From: an uncultured Clostridia bacterium
Lineage (GTDB): Bacteria; Bacillota; Clostridia; Oscillospirales; Ruminococcaceae
Reading direction: 5' to 3'
Length of the DNA: 64,000 nt
NCBI GenBank assembly: GCA_947629905.1
Contig: CANRFM010000001.1
Span: 62,001-126,000 of the forward strand
Positions 44,887-54,645 of this stretch are shown one piece after another; within the stretch, counting starts at the first letter, position 1, and every line of letters begins with the position of its first letter. Made by a program: the position numbers and the translations under genes. The notes under the pieces are model-generated. The model was not told the origin of the DNA. It was given only the letters and a program-made list of their open reading frames with translations, and did no database searches.

Positions 44887-46219
44887 TTCTGTGCTCCGCT
44901 GTGGTAAAGCGTGTAAACTGCCCGTCCCAGTTCAGGAAAACCGTTCCCGTTTCTCCGTGGCGGTTTTTGGCAACGATGCATTCCGCCTCGTTCGGTTTCT
45001 GACTCTCCTTATGATAATACGCATCTCTGTACAGGAACAGAACAATGTCCGCATCCTGCTCGATAGAACCGGATTCACGCAGGTCGGAGAGCATCGGTCT
45101 CTTGTCTGTACGGCTTTCCGGTCCACGGGAGAGCTGTGACAGCAGAATGACCGGCACATTGAGCCGTTTTGCCATGATCTTGAGCTGTCGTGTAATTTCA
45201 CCGACGATCGTAACACGATTCTCCGTGCGCAAAGTCGTACCGATCAGACCAAGGTAGTCGATCACCACCAGCCCTAAATTCTTCATCCGCCGCAGTTTGG
45301 AATGGATCTGCTGCACGGTGATATTGGCTGTATCGTCGATATAGATCGGCATCCCTGCCAGATAGCTTGCACCGCTTGCCAGCCGTACCCAGTCATCTCC
45401 CGTCAGCCTGCCCGTGCGGAGTTTGTAGGAATCCACCTGAGAAGCACTGGACAGAAACCGGGCAGCAAGCTGTTCACGGGGCATTTCGAGCGAGAAAATG
45501 CACACCTGCTTGTCGGGATTATTTTTGGCAACATTCTGTGCAATATTCAGCGCAAAGGCAGTCTTTCCCATTGCCGGACGTGCGGCAATGAGGATCAGGT
45601 CGGAATTGTTCAGCCCCGAAGTTTTGGTGTCGAGGTACGAAAACCCCGAACTGATACCGACATACTTCTCCCGGTCAGGTCCGGCAAGCTGTCCGATGTG
45701 GATATACGTATCGGAAATAATATCCTGTAACGGGATCAGCCCCGTTACATTCCGCCCCTGCCGGATGTCGTAGATCCGCTGTTCCGCTGCATCGAGCAGC
45801 AGCTGTGCATCATTCTCACCGTTCTGAATATCCGCTAAAATTTCCCTTGCCGATTCTGCCAGCATACGGATATAGAATTTATTGAGCACAATGGCGCAGT
45901 AGCTGCCGATGTTGGAAACTGCCGGCACCATCTGCACCAGATTACCCAGATAATTTCTGCCCTCTGCCGCCGTGGCAAAAATTTTGGCAGAGACCGCTTC
46001 ATTGAGTACCGTCACAATGTCGATCTTGCCGCCTGCCGCAAACATAGAAAGCATAATGCCGAACAGCGCCCGATGCTGGTCGATGAAGAAACACTCCGGT
46101 TTCAGTTCTTCCAGCACTACAGGCATGACCGTACTGGCTTGTATCATGCAAGCGCCAAGTACGGTCTGTTCTGCTTCTAAGCTGTAAGGCAGTTCCATAT
46201 CATTGAATTCTGCTGCCAT
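44873..46219 (-). CDS. dnaB: Replicative DNA helicase
   Basis: This 448-residue protein is the hexameric fork helicase (called DnaC in Bacillus). The N-terminal domain reads LPYSLEAEQTVLGACM. The RecA-like domain has Walker A ARPAMGKTAFALN near 205-217, FSLEMPREQLAARF, Walker B LVVIDYLGLI and SDLRESGSIEQDADIV. The P-loop serine usual in RPSMGKT is alanine here. It follows rplI by 9 bp. Confidence 0.96.
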   Translation of the reverse strand: MAAEFNDMELPYSLEAEQTVLGACMIQASTVMPVVLEELKPECFFIDQHRALFGIMLSMFAAGGKIDIVTVLNEAVSAKIFATAAEGRNYLGNLVQMVPAVSNIGSYCAIVLNKFYIRMLAESAREILADIQNGENDAQLLLDAAEQRIYDIRQGRNVTGLIPLQDIISDTYIHIGQLAGPDREKYVGISSGFSYLDTKTSGLNNSDLILIAARPAMGKTAFALNIAQNVAKNNPDKQVCIFSLEMPREQLAARFLSSASQVDSYKLRTGRLTGDDWVRLASGASYLAGMPIYIDDTANITVQQIHSKLRRMKNLGLVVIDYLGLIGTTLRTENRVTIVGEITRQLKIMAKRLNVPVILLSQLSRGPESRTDKRPMLSDLRESGSIEQDADIVLFLYRDAYYHKESQKPNEAECIVAKNRHGETGTVFLNWDGQFTRFTTAEHRSEPT

Positions 46220-46228
46220 AGTACCCCC

Positions 46229-46675
46229 TTATTCCTCTGTGACTTCAATGGTAACAGAAGCGGCAATGCCCGCATACAGACGAATTTCAGCCGAAAAAGT
46301 CCCGAATGCCTTGATGTCGGACTTCAGGTTGATTTTTTTCTTCTCGATCTTGCAGCCGTACTGTGCTTCGATCGCCTGTGCGACCTGTGCAGCCGTCACC
46401 GACCCGAACAGTCTGCCGCCCGTGCCGGCTTTCGCTTGGATCGTCACCTTTTTCCCGTCAAGCTTCTGCTTCATCTCCTGTGCATTTGCCTTTTCGGTGT
46501 CAATGCGGAACTGTGCCGAGGACTGCTGTCCCTGTAAGCGGTTCAGATTTTCGGCAGTCGCCTCCACAGCGAGTTTCTTCGGCAGCAGCATATTGCGTGC
46601 ATAGCCGTCAGCGACGTTCTTCATTTCGCCTTTTTTCGCAGTACCTTTGACATCTTGTAAGAAAATGACCTTCAT
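46229..46675 (-). CDS. rplI: Ribosomal protein L9
   Basis: This 148-residue protein reads [20 protein letters not shown], the L9 signature at its N-terminus, followed by the long connecting helix and a C-terminal domain ([20 protein letters not shown]). It binds 23S rRNA near the L1 stalk. The start at 46675 is preceded by AAAGGATGAG. It lies between gdpP and dnaB, the conserved Firmicute order. Confidence 0.97.
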   Translation of the reverse strand: MKVIFLQDVKGTAKKGEMKNVADGYARNMLLPKKLAVEATAENLNRLQGQQSSAQFRIDTEKANAQEMKQKLDGKKVTIQAKAGTGGRLFGSVTAAQVAQAIEAQYGCKIEKKKINLKSDIKAFGTFSAEIRLYAGIAASVTIEVTEE

Positions 46676-46689
46676 GCTTCTCATCCTTT

Positions 46690-48633
46690 CTATCTGCCGA
46701 AATTTTGCAGCACTTCGAGCAGCCGTTGTTTCGCCTCCGCCAAGGAGACATCCGGCAGCTGTGTCGCTGCCATCGTCTGATGCCCGCCGCCGCCAAGCTG
46801 TTCCATAATGACCTGTACATTGGAAGCCCCGTAGGAACGGGCAGAAATATTCACCACATGGTTGACATCATAGATCACAAAAGCAGCCTCCACGCCGGAA
46901 ATACCGAGCAGCTCATCCGCTGCCTGCGGCGCAACAAGCCGCACCTCCGGCGTATCGGGTGCAGCCACTGCGATCGCAAAACCGCCCCGGATCTCTGCCG
47001 ATCCGACAAGCTCCGTCCGGCTGCGGTAGGCTTCGATCGAGCCGGAAAACAGCCCTTTCACCCGTACCGTATCCGCACCGATCTTCCGTAAGTACGCCGC
47101 TGCCTCAAACGTCCGCACACCCGTGCGCATGACAAAATTCTTCGTATCGAGCATGATACCCGCCAGCAGACAGTCCGCATAGATCGAATCCACCGGCTCG
47201 CTGAGCTTGAAGTATTGCAGCAGCTCCGTGATCATTTCACAAGCCGAGGAGGCATAGGGTTCATGGTGGAATACAATGGCATTGTCCACAAAATTGACAT
47301 TTTTCCGGTGGTGATCGATGACGGCAACCCGCTTTGCCTCCTGATAGAGGGAGCGGCTTTCAAGGATGTCCTTGTTGTGGGTATCCACGATGATGAGCAG
47401 CGTGTCGTCCGTTATGGCTTCCAGCGCCTGTGCCGGCGTGAAAAACAGGTCACGTCCGACCTCATCCTCCACCAGTTCGAGCAGCTGCCCGGAAAGGGTC
47501 TTTTTCGGGTCGGCGACTACATGAACTTTCACGCCCATCAGCCGCACAGCCCCCGCCAGACCACAGGCACCGCCGACCGAATCGAGATCGCCGAACCGGT
47601 GTCCCATGATCAGCACCTGACTGCTCTCTAAAATCAGATCCTGAATTGCCCCGGCGACAATTCTTGTTTTCGCACGGGATTTCTTTTCCACACCCTTCGA
47701 CACGCCGCCGAAAAAGCGGTAGCCGTTTTCGGTCTTGACGGCAGCCTGATCGCCGCCCCTGCCGAGTGCCATATCCAGACACTGCTCCGCATAGGCTTCG
47801 CTCTCCTGTAAGGTAGCAGCCCCATGCCCGACACCGATCGAAAATGTCACATAATTCTTCTCATCCACGAAAATCGTCCGGGCATCGTCCAGTATCTTAA
47901 ATTTCCCGGCGATCAGTTCCTGTACGTGCTGTTCTTCGAGAACGGCAAGAAACCGCCCGTTCTTCAGCCGCCGCAGGACACCGTTCGTCCCTGCAATGAA
48001 ATCCTCGAGCAGCCGTTCAATTGCCGCACTTGCCGCAAGGCGCACGCTTTCTTTTGCATTCTGGATCAGGTCTTCATAGCTGTCCACCATGAACAGCAGC
48101 ACACACGGACGGGAATTGGCATAGTCGAGCCGCAGTTCTTCCAGTTCCGTTTCATCCGTCCAGAGGAAAGCCGTCAGCGCTGCACCGTCTTCTTCATAGG
48201 GCATGGCGGAAACATGATAATACCGCTGCTGCCAGAAAATGGACTGCTCCAGCGCAGAGGGGTTGAACGGTATCGTCTCATACAGATTCCGCCCGAACAG
48301 CTCCGCACCGCTCATGACCTGTTCCCGGAAATAGGCGTTGTAGCGCACAATGACCCCTGCCTTATCCAGTACGCAGATCCCGAACGGCAGCTTTTCCAGT
48401 GCCGCAAGTTCCGTCTGTTCCGCATCCTCACTCAGCTTTGCAATGTAGCGTATCTGACTTTTCCGGGAAAGCCCAAGCACAACTGCCCCGATGACAGAAA
48501 GCACCACCCCCGGAACGCAGTACAGCAGCCCATACGGGTCGCCCCGCTGATAGAGCATTGCCGCCGGCAGTACCGCCGCCAACAGCATCAGTGTCGCCAA
48601 GATCCAGACAGATACAGGGTATTTCAGCTTCAC
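46690..48633 (-). CDS. gdpP: Cyclic-di-AMP phosphodiesterase GdpP
   Basis: This 647-residue membrane protein hydrolyses c-di-AMP. Two N-terminal transmembrane helices (about 10-50) are followed by a PAS-like domain and a degenerate GGDEF domain (no intact GGDEF motif). The DHH/DHHA1 domain has [31 protein letters not shown] and [13 protein letters not shown]. It precedes rplI and dnaB as in Bacillus. Its level would set c-di-AMP signalling, which controls potassium and wall homeostasis. Confidence 0.95.
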   Translation of the reverse strand: MKLKYPVSVWILATLMLLAAVLPAAMLYQRGDPYGLLYCVPGVVLSVIGAVVLGLSRKSQIRYIAKLSEDAEQTELAALEKLPFGICVLDKAGVIVRYNAYFREQVMSGAELFGRNLYETIPFNPSALEQSIFWQQRYYHVSAMPYEEDGAALTAFLWTDETELEELRLDYANSRPCVLLFMVDSYEDLIQNAKESVRLAASAAIERLLEDFIAGTNGVLRRLKNGRFLAVLEEQHVQELIAGKFKILDDARTIFVDEKNYVTFSIGVGHGAATLQESEAYAEQCLDMALGRGGDQAAVKTENGYRFFGGVSKGVEKKSRAKTRIVAGAIQDLILESSQVLIMGHRFGDLDSVGGACGLAGAVRLMGVKVHVVADPKKTLSGQLLELVEDEVGRDLFFTPAQALEAITDDTLLIIVDTHNKDILESRSLYQEAKRVAVIDHHRKNVNFVDNAIVFHHEPYASSACEMITELLQYFKLSEPVDSIYADCLLAGIMLDTKNFVMRTGVRTFEAAAYLRKIGADTVRVKGLFSGSIEAYRSRTELVGSAEIRGGFAIAVAAPDTPEVRLVAPQAADELLGISGVEAAFVIYDVNHVVNISARSYGASNVQVIMEQLGGGGHQTMAATQLPDVSLAEAKQRLLEVLQNFGR

Positions 48634-48672
48634 GCCTTCACCTCCTTGCCCGTCTGCCGTATCCGGCAGAGG

Positions 48673-50499
48673 TCAGACTTCCATGATAATGGGGAGAATC
48701 ATCGGGCTGCGTTTGGTCTTTTCAAAAATGTAGTCCGAAAGTGCATCCCGCAGCTTCGCCTTGAGGGATGTCCATTCTTTCAGCTCAAAGGCAGAGCATT
48801 CGTCAAGTGTATGGCACATCAGCTGCTTTGCCTGTACCATCAGTTCCTCCGCCTCACGCACATACACAAAGCCCCTTGAAATGATGTCCGGACCTGCCAC
48901 GACCCGGTTGGATGCCCGGTTGATGCCGACCACGATGATGATCAGCCCGTCCTCCGCCAGATGCTTTCTGTCCCGGAGTACGATCGACCCGACATCGCCC
49001 ACGCCAAGCCCGTCCACAAGCACTCTGCCCGACGGTGCCTGCGATACGATCTGTAACTTTACGCCGTCCGTCTCAATGACATTGCCGATCGAGGCAAGCA
49101 GGACATTTTCTTTCGGCATACCCATTTCAATGGCAAGTTTCCGGTTCTTGACCAGATGCTTATATTCGCCGTGTACGGGGATGAAATATTTCGGGCGTGT
49201 CAGTGCCAGCATCAGTTTCAGTTCTTCCTGACAGGCGTGACCGGAAACGTGCACCTCGTACATGGACTCGTAAATGACCTCCGCACCGGACCGCAGCAGT
49301 TCGTTGACGACCTTTGTCACGTGCTTTTCGTTGCCCGGAATGGGCGTTGCCGAAATGATGATGAAGTCCATGGGAGTGATATTGACCTTCTTGTGGTCGT
49401 GCATTGCCATGCGTGTCAGGGCAGACATCGGTTCACCCTGACTGCCGGTCGTGATGAGTACGATCTGTTCCGGCGGATACTGTCCCATATCCTCAATGTC
49501 AATGATCGTGTTCTTCGGCACTTCGAGATAGCCTAATTCCAGTGCCGTCGTGATCACGTTGATCATGCTGCGCCCTAAAACAGCAACTTTTCTGCCGTTC
49601 CGGGCAGCCATGTTGATGATCTGCTGCACCCGGTGAATATTAGAGGAGAACGTCGCAATGATGATACGCCGGCTGCCTGCTTTGGCAAACAGGCGCTCAA
49701 AGGATTCGCCGACCTTGCGTTCGGACTGCGTGTAGCCGGGGCGTTCTGCATTGGTAGAATCCGCCATCAGTGCCAGTACCCCTCTGCTGCCAAGTTCCCC
49801 GAACCGGGCAAGGTCGATCGGACCGCCGTCAATGGGCGAAAAATCGACCTTAAAGTCTCCCGTATGCACCAGCACGCCTGCCGGGGTATGGATCGCCATA
49901 CCCATTGCGCCGGGGATAGAGTGGTTGACTTTGATAAATTCGACCGCCATACAGCCCATCTTCACGGTCTTGCGGGATTCGATGACATTCAGGGAGACCT
50001 TGCCAAGCAAGCCGTGTTCTTCGAGTTTGTGCTTGATCAGCCCGATCGTCATGCCCGACCCGTAAACAGGGGCATTGACCTTTTTGAGCAAGTAGGCAAG
50101 TCCGCCGATGTGATCCTCGTGTCCGTGCGTGATGACGATACCCCGGAGCTTTTCCTTATTGCGCTCCACATAGGTGAAATCCGGCAGCACAATGTCCACG
50201 CCGGGCATTTCCGCATCCGGAAACGCAAGCCCGCAGTCAAGGATGAACATATCATTGCTGCATTCAAACACGGTCATGTTCTTGCCGATTTCATTCAGTC
50301 CGCCAAGCGGGATGATGCGCACGGGGGTGCGCTTCTGATCCTGCGGACGGGGACGTCTCTGTACGGGTTGCGGTGCAGAGGGTGCAGGTACAGCAGCCTT
50401 CTTTGCGGCGCTGCCTGCCTGCTGTTTCGGGCGGTGTACCACATAGCGTCTGCGCTTCTGCGGTTCGTTCTGGTGATTCTGGTTGTTCTGGTTGTTCAA
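48673..50499 (-). CDS. rnj: Ribonuclease J
   Basis: This 608-residue metallo-beta-lactamase/beta-CASP RNase has both 5' exonuclease and endonuclease activity and drives mRNA decay. The core begins VRIIPLGGLNEIGKNMTVFE, the zinc motif is THGHEDHIGG, then HTGDFKVDF. The C-terminal segment DRKHLAEDGLIIIVV precedes the last domain. An N-terminal tail of about 55 residues is Asn/Gln- and Arg/Lys-rich. I take the TTG at 50499 as start because GAGGT lies 6 bases before it; no ATG is better placed. It heads the operon rnj-gdpP-rplI-dnaB-tilS-ftsH. Confidence 0.9.
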   Translation of the reverse strand: MNNQNNQNHQNEPQKRRRYVVHRPKQQAGSAAKKAAVPAPSAPQPVQRRPRPQDQKRTPVRIIPLGGLNEIGKNMTVFECSNDMFILDCGLAFPDAEMPGVDIVLPDFTYVERNKEKLRGIVITHGHEDHIGGLAYLLKKVNAPVYGSGMTIGLIKHKLEEHGLLGKVSLNVIESRKTVKMGCMAVEFIKVNHSIPGAMGMAIHTPAGVLVHTGDFKVDFSPIDGGPIDLARFGELGSRGVLALMADSTNAERPGYTQSERKVGESFERLFAKAGSRRIIIATFSSNIHRVQQIINMAARNGRKVAVLGRSMINVITTALELGYLEVPKNTIIDIEDMGQYPPEQIVLITTGSQGEPMSALTRMAMHDHKKVNITPMDFIIISATPIPGNEKHVTKVVNELLRSGAEVIYESMYEVHVSGHACQEELKLMLALTRPKYFIPVHGEYKHLVKNRKLAIEMGMPKENVLLASIGNVIETDGVKLQIVSQAPSGRVLVDGLGVGDVGSIVLRDRKHLAEDGLIIIVVGINRASNRVVAGPDIISRGFVYVREAEELMVQAKQLMCHTLDECSAFELKEWTSLKAKLRDALSDYIFEKTKRSPMILPIIMEV

Positions 50500-50639
50500 T
50501 CGTATACCTCGTCTTTCTTGTAGTGTGCAGAAAGAGCCGCTGCAAGAGCCGCTGTACCCCGGCACGGATGAAAGCTGCATGGTGTACAGTCAGGAGCTGC
50601 GTTGGAATTCTGCGTTGCATGGGTGATATTGTAAGTATC

Positions 50640-50730
50640 GGAAACGGCGCACCGTTTCCATGATATAAAGGCAACCCCGCACAAAGAACGCCTGATGGCT
50701 TTGTACGGTGTTACCTAAAGGCTTTCGCCT
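50640..50730 (-). ncRNA. Candidate structured 5' leader element of rnj
   Basis: Three consecutive hairpins occupy this stretch, about 50-60 bases after the probable transcription start. The middle one ends in TTT and could act as an attenuator. I do not match it to a known riboswitch or ribosomal-protein leader. Confidence 0.4.
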
Positions 50731-50772
50731 GATACCCGTTCCTTCTATCTGCGCATACAGATATACATTTTT

Positions 50773-50801
50773 ATTATATCGGATTTTTCTGCCTTTGTCA
50801 A
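50773..50801 (-). promoter_or_regulatory. Sigma-A promoter of the rnj operon
   Basis: The minus strand has TTGACA (50796-50801), 17 bp and TATAAT (50773-50778), a full consensus. Confidence 0.85.
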
Positions 50802-50891
50802 GTACGCAGAAAGCGCCCCGGCAGTAAATTGGGCAGTTTGGCTAATTTTTCCGGGAAAGCAATACCAAGGTTAGAAAGGTATTACAAATGC

Positions 50892-52757
50892 TTACCCCTG
50901 TTCCGCATGGCGCAGCTTTTTCTCCCACATCCCGCAAAGCTCCGCTGCCGTTTCCATGGAATCCGCATGCACACGCAGCTTCACCAGTCTGCCCTGCGGC
51001 GGCAGGGTCATTTTCACGGAAGGTTCGGGGTTGCGGTTTTGCAGGTTTTCCACTTCCTGCCGGGTGAGGGATGTGGAAAGTTCCCGCTGCACCGTGCAGA
51101 GTTTCGGCAGCAAAGAAGCCGCTTGCCGGAGTGTCAGTTTTCGTTCCGTCAGCACCCGCAGCACCCGCACGAAGAGCCTTACCCCGTCGCAGCAGACTGC
51201 CTGTTTTTCATAAAGCTGCGCCGCTGTCGGGGAAAATGCCGGACTGTGCATCCGCAGCACCCGGCAGCCGTTCCGGGCAGCGAAATCCTCCGCCGCCGGG
51301 TGGAAATCCTCCGGCAGCGCCATCGGTTCATCCCGGAAGGACAGCATAGCCAACAGCAAAAGCTGCTCTTCCCGCAGTAGTCCTGCTTCGAGGGAAAAAG
51401 CCCTTGCGCTCCGCCCGTCCTCCGAAAGGGTGAGGGTAATTTTCTCCCCTGCCCCGCCGGAGAACAGCCTTTGTGCCGCCTCCCGGAGAGCAGGGTTTGC
51501 GCAGCTCACGGTAATTTCCGGCAGACCGCTGTCCGGGAGCTGCCGGGCATTTTCGTCCTCCCAGAGGTGCAGCATCCCGGATGCATCCGAAAACCGCCCG
51601 CACCGCACGATCCTGTCCGAAATGCCGCTGTCCAGCGCCCGCCACAGCCGCATGGTCTGCGCCTGTGTGAGTGCCTGTCCCTGCGCCCCGAACGGCAGCA
51701 GCTGAATGGATTCTTCCCCGGAAGCCCACAGCACGGCATCGCACCCCGTCAGCCTTGCCGCATACAAAAGCTGCGAAAGCGCACAAGCGCCCGTCTGCCA
51801 GACCCTTGCCCCCTGCGAGACTGCCCCGGCAGCCGCTGCCAGAGCAAGTCCCTCCCCGGCAGGATGACTGTAGCCGACCGCCAGACGGCTGCCGAGGGAG
51901 ACCATTGCCGCCCCCGCCTGCAAAGCCGTTTCAGCCGTGTTCCACCGGGAAAGCCCGCCGCAGATACCGTCCTCCGGCAGGACGAGCAGATTTCTCGTCT
52001 GCGTATATCTTGCGTGCGGCGGGAGGACAGAGCCTTCCGGCACAACACCGCCCGTCAGGTGCGCCTCCCTGTCCACCAGTGCATGACGGCAGACCACGCA
52101 GTCTTTCAGCACAGCACCCTCTCCGACCTGTACGCCGTCACCAAGCACGCACCCCTCTAAAACCGCCTTATCCCCGATAATGCAGTCATTGCCGAGGATG
52201 CTTGTCCGGTCAACGGATGCCCCCTGTCCGATGTGAACGCCCTCCCCGATGCGCCGTGCGGACTTGCCGGACAGGAGCATCTCCTGCTGCAATTTCCGGT
52301 AGGCTGCCGGGGTATCGGCATGACGGAAATGCGAAAGCCGCAGGGCTGCCGTTTCTTTTGGTTCAAGTAGTGCCGAGCCGGTCGGGTGCAGTTCCGCTTC
52401 GGCAGGAGAACCGTCCGGAGCGGAGAGCTTCACGCCGCTGCCCTTACAGAGGGCATACAGCTCCCCCATATCCCATTCCGGCAGGCAAAGCCGCCGCAGC
52501 AGCAAGGTCGGCGCTTCCGCCCGCAAAGATGCCAGAGAATCCACGAACCGCACCGGCATTTGCAGATGCAGCCCGTCCAGTGTGCGCCGGATGCGCTCTT
52601 CTGCCGCTATCAGCACCGCATTCTGAAAGCCGCTTTTTTCCAGATACGTCAGCAGATGTGTCAGCAAAGGCACATTGCAGAAAGGCAGGAGCGCTTCGGG
52701 GCAGTCCTGCATGGGGATACATTCCGCTGTTTTGTCACAATAGAGAATCGCTTGCAT
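50892..52757 (-). CDS. Degenerate nucleotidyltransferase / hexapeptide / phosphohexomutase fusion
   Basis: This 621-residue protein has the layout of the mannose-1-phosphate guanylyltransferase/phosphomannomutase-like fusions. Residues 1-125 have the nucleotidyltransferase fold (CPEALLPFCNVPLLTHLL) but lack the GGxGTRL motif. Residues about 175-240 are left-handed beta-helix hexapeptides (SILGNDCIIGDKAVLEGCVL). Residues about 260 to the end follow the phosphohexomutase pattern, but the active-site TASHNP loop is replaced by WASGEES. At 621 residues it is well short of the roughly 800 typical of such fusions. It is probably a pseudoenzyme or regulator. The start at 52757 has AAGGAGG 7 bases before it. 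Confidence 0.75.
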   Translation of the reverse strand: MQAILYCDKTAECIPMQDCPEALLPFCNVPLLTHLLTYLEKSGFQNAVLIAAEERIRRTLDGLHLQMPVRFVDSLASLRAEAPTLLLRRLCLPEWDMGELYALCKGSGVKLSAPDGSPAEAELHPTGSALLEPKETAALRLSHFRHADTPAAYRKLQQEMLLSGKSARRIGEGVHIGQGASVDRTSILGNDCIIGDKAVLEGCVLGDGVQVGEGAVLKDCVVCRHALVDREAHLTGGVVPEGSVLPPHARYTQTRNLLVLPEDGICGGLSRWNTAETALQAGAAMVSLGSRLAVGYSHPAGEGLALAAAAGAVSQGARVWQTGACALSQLLYAARLTGCDAVLWASGEESIQLLPFGAQGQALTQAQTMRLWRALDSGISDRIVRCGRFSDASGMLHLWEDENARQLPDSGLPEITVSCANPALREAAQRLFSGGAGEKITLTLSEDGRSARAFSLEAGLLREEQLLLLAMLSFRDEPMALPEDFHPAAEDFAARNGCRVLRMHSPAFSPTAAQLYEKQAVCCDGVRLFVRVLRVLTERKLTLRQAASLLPKLCTVQRELSTSLTRQEVENLQNRNPEPSVKMTLPPQGRLVKLRVHADSMETAAELCGMWEKKLRHAEQG

Positions 52758-52802
52758 GGGTAAACCTCCTTGCGGCAGTGTCTGCCGCTGCATTTTTCTC
52801 TA

Positions 52803-54083
52803 TTATGGGCTTTTTTTAGTATTCCTATGCATTATGATATGCGGATAGAGGAGCAGAATGCCCGGCAGGTTGCAGTATGCCATACCGGCATTGGCAATGT
52901 CTGCTATTAGCCAGACCGTTTCGAGCCGCATCACAGCTCCCACCGCAGCAGCAAGGCAGAAAGCAGCACGGTAGACCGTGACCCATTTCTGCCCTGCAAT
53001 GCTTCGCAGGGCGCTGCTGCCGCAGTGCGACCAACCCACCAAAGTACACAGCGCAAAGAGTGCAATGACAGGCGGCAAGAGCACATCCGCTGCGCTCCCC
53101 ATGCCCTTCCGGAACGCCAGTAAAACCATCCCTGCCCCGTCTGCCCCGGAATCCAGTACTCCTGCCGAAAGCACTGCCAGTGCCGTTGCCGTGCAGCAGA
53201 GAAAGGTATCCGCAGCGACCTCGAGCATACCGCACGCCCCCAAAAATCCCGGCAGTGCGCCCTCCGTGCTGCTGTGCAGCATACTGCTGCTGCCCAGTCC
53301 GGCTTCATTCGAGAATACGCCCCGGCGCACCCCGACGGAAACCGCCTGTCTGACAGCTTCCCCGGCAATGCCGCCGGCAGCTGCCTGCCACCCGAATGCG
53401 CCCCGGAAAATCGACAGAACTGCTGCCCCTAAATTCTCCCGGCAGTGCCAGATCACCACCCCTGCCCCGAGCAGGTATACCGCCGTCAGCCCCGGAACGA
53501 CCGCTGCCGCAAACTGCCCGATCCGCTTTGCACCGCCGAAAATAATTGCCGCCGTGATGCCGCCTGCCGCAAGCCCCGTCACCCATGCCGGGATGCCGCA
53601 GGCTTCTTGCAGTGTCTGCGCCATAGCATGGCTTTGTGTCATGTTTCCCATGCCGAAAGAAGCTGCCACGCAGCAGACCGCAAAGGCAGTCCCCAGTGCC
53701 GGGTGAATGCCGTATTTCAGATAGGCAGCTGCCCCGCCAATTTCTCCCCGGCGGTAATGGCAGCCAAGCACATTTTCCGCATAGATCAGCCCCATGCCGA
53801 GCAGGGCAGCGACCCACATCCAGAACACAGCACCTGCGCCCCCGAGCGTCAGCGCCGTGCCGACACCCGCAATATTTCCCGTCCCCATTGCGGCAGCGAG
53901 CGAGGTCATACACGCCTGAAATACGCTCTGCTTTCCGCTGCCCCGGTGTTTTTTCCCAAGCAGCCGCAGACTGCGCAGCGGCTGAAAACCGCCGTAAATA
54001 TGGCAGAAAGCCCCCGTGCCGAGCAGCAGCCCGACCAGTCCGCTGCCCCAGAGCAATTGGTTCAGGGAAGTCAGAAGATCCAT
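52803..54083 (-). CDS. Sodium:alanine (amino acid) symporter, AGCS family
   Basis: This 426-residue protein has about ten transmembrane helices. The AGCS motifs are visible: SVFQACMTSLAAAMGTGNIAG near 53-73 and later VRRGVFSNEAGLGSSSMLHS. It carries alanine or glycine in with sodium. It is divergent from the PH-domain operon and lies 45 bp upstream of the fusion gene, with which it may be co-transcribed. Confidence 0.92.
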   Translation of the reverse strand: MDLLTSLNQLLWGSGLVGLLLGTGAFCHIYGGFQPLRSLRLLGKKHRGSGKQSVFQACMTSLAAAMGTGNIAGVGTALTLGGAGAVFWMWVAALLGMGLIYAENVLGCHYRRGEIGGAAAYLKYGIHPALGTAFAVCCVAASFGMGNMTQSHAMAQTLQEACGIPAWVTGLAAGGITAAIIFGGAKRIGQFAAAVVPGLTAVYLLGAGVVIWHCRENLGAAVLSIFRGAFGWQAAAGGIAGEAVRQAVSVGVRRGVFSNEAGLGSSSMLHSSTEGALPGFLGACGMLEVAADTFLCCTATALAVLSAGVLDSGADGAGMVLLAFRKGMGSAADVLLPPVIALFALCTLVGWSHCGSSALRSIAGQKWVTVYRAAFCLAAAVGAVMRLETVWLIADIANAGMAYCNLPGILLLYPHIIMHRNTKKSP

Positions 54084-54120
54084 ATGCCAACTCCTTTTTT
54101 CAGATATGCCTCGTTTCCCC

Positions 54121-54150
54121 TTGCAATTTGATATGCATTTATGCTATAAT
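54121..54150 (+). promoter_or_regulatory. Promoter of the PH-domain operon
   Basis: TTGCAA (54121-54126), 18 bp and TATAAT (54145-54150) lie 48 bp before the start at 54199. Confidence 0.65.
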
Positions 54151-54198
54151 AGAAATGGAAACTTCTTTGCCATGATTTACTCGAAAGGGGGCGTTGCC

Positions 54199-54645
54199 AT
54201 GCAGGAATACCGTGCCGATCTTGCCGCACTCCGGCTGATACAGGTCTGCCTGTGCCTGACCGCAGCCCTCATCACGGCGGCAGCGGCTTATTTTCTGAAA
54301 GAATGGCGCATTGCCGTCTATTGCATCGCCGGTGTATTCTGCGGCAGTGCCGTGCTGATCGGCTTTTTCTGTCTGCCTGTCTGGTTCAGCCGGCTGCGGT
54401 ATGTGGTCAGTTCCTCCCGGCTGACGGTCTGTTCCGGTCTGGTCGTGAAAAAAGAACAGTCCATCCGCCTTGACCGCATTCAGTTCGTGCAGATCCTCTC
54501 CGGTCCGTTCAACGGGCTGTTTGGAATGAATTTCATCCTCCTCCACGTCTACGGCGGGCAGCTTTCCCTGTTGTTCCTGAAACGGCAGGACAGGGATGCC
54601 CTCATCACCATGCTCCAGCAAAGGGGGGTCTTTCATGCACCATGA
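54199..54645 (+). CDS. Bacterial PH-domain (bPH2/YdbS-like) membrane protein
   Basis: This 148-residue protein has two transmembrane helices (about 13-32 and 38-58) and then a bPH2 domain (LRYVVSSSRLTVCSGLVVKKEQ, then SIRLDRIQFVQILSGPFNGLFG). YdbS/YdbT pairs are linked to sporulation or stress, and in Bacillus to resistance against certain bacteriocins. The start at 54199 follows AAAGGGGGC. Its end overlaps the start of the next gene by 11 bp. Confidence 0.85.
   Translation: MQEYRADLAALRLIQVCLCLTAALITAAAAYFLKEWRIAVYCIAGVFCGSAVLIGFFCLPVWFSRLRYVVSSSRLTVCSGLVVKKEQSIRLDRIQFVQILSGPFNGLFGMNFILLHVYGGQLSLLFLKRQDRDALITMLQQRGVFHAP

Larger units (their letters stand above)
50500..50891. other. Gene-free region: structured leader and promoter of rnj
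   Basis: This 392-bp stretch has the rnj promoter (50773-50801) and a leader of about 260 bases. On the minus strand the leader holds a GAAA-tetraloop hairpin (50719-50730) and a long hairpin with GGTAAC pairing to GTTGCC and CCGTACAAAG to CTTTGTGCGG (50670-50715). It also has GGAAACGG paired with CCGTTTCC (50640-50659). Nothing else recognisable lies between the promoter and the 3' end of the next gene at 50892. Confidence 0.65.

Noticed and set aside
50640-50801. Assigning the rnj leader to a known riboswitch
   Set aside because: I compared it by eye with c-di-AMP, fluoride, preQ1, SAM, TPP and cobalamin core motifs and found no convincing match.
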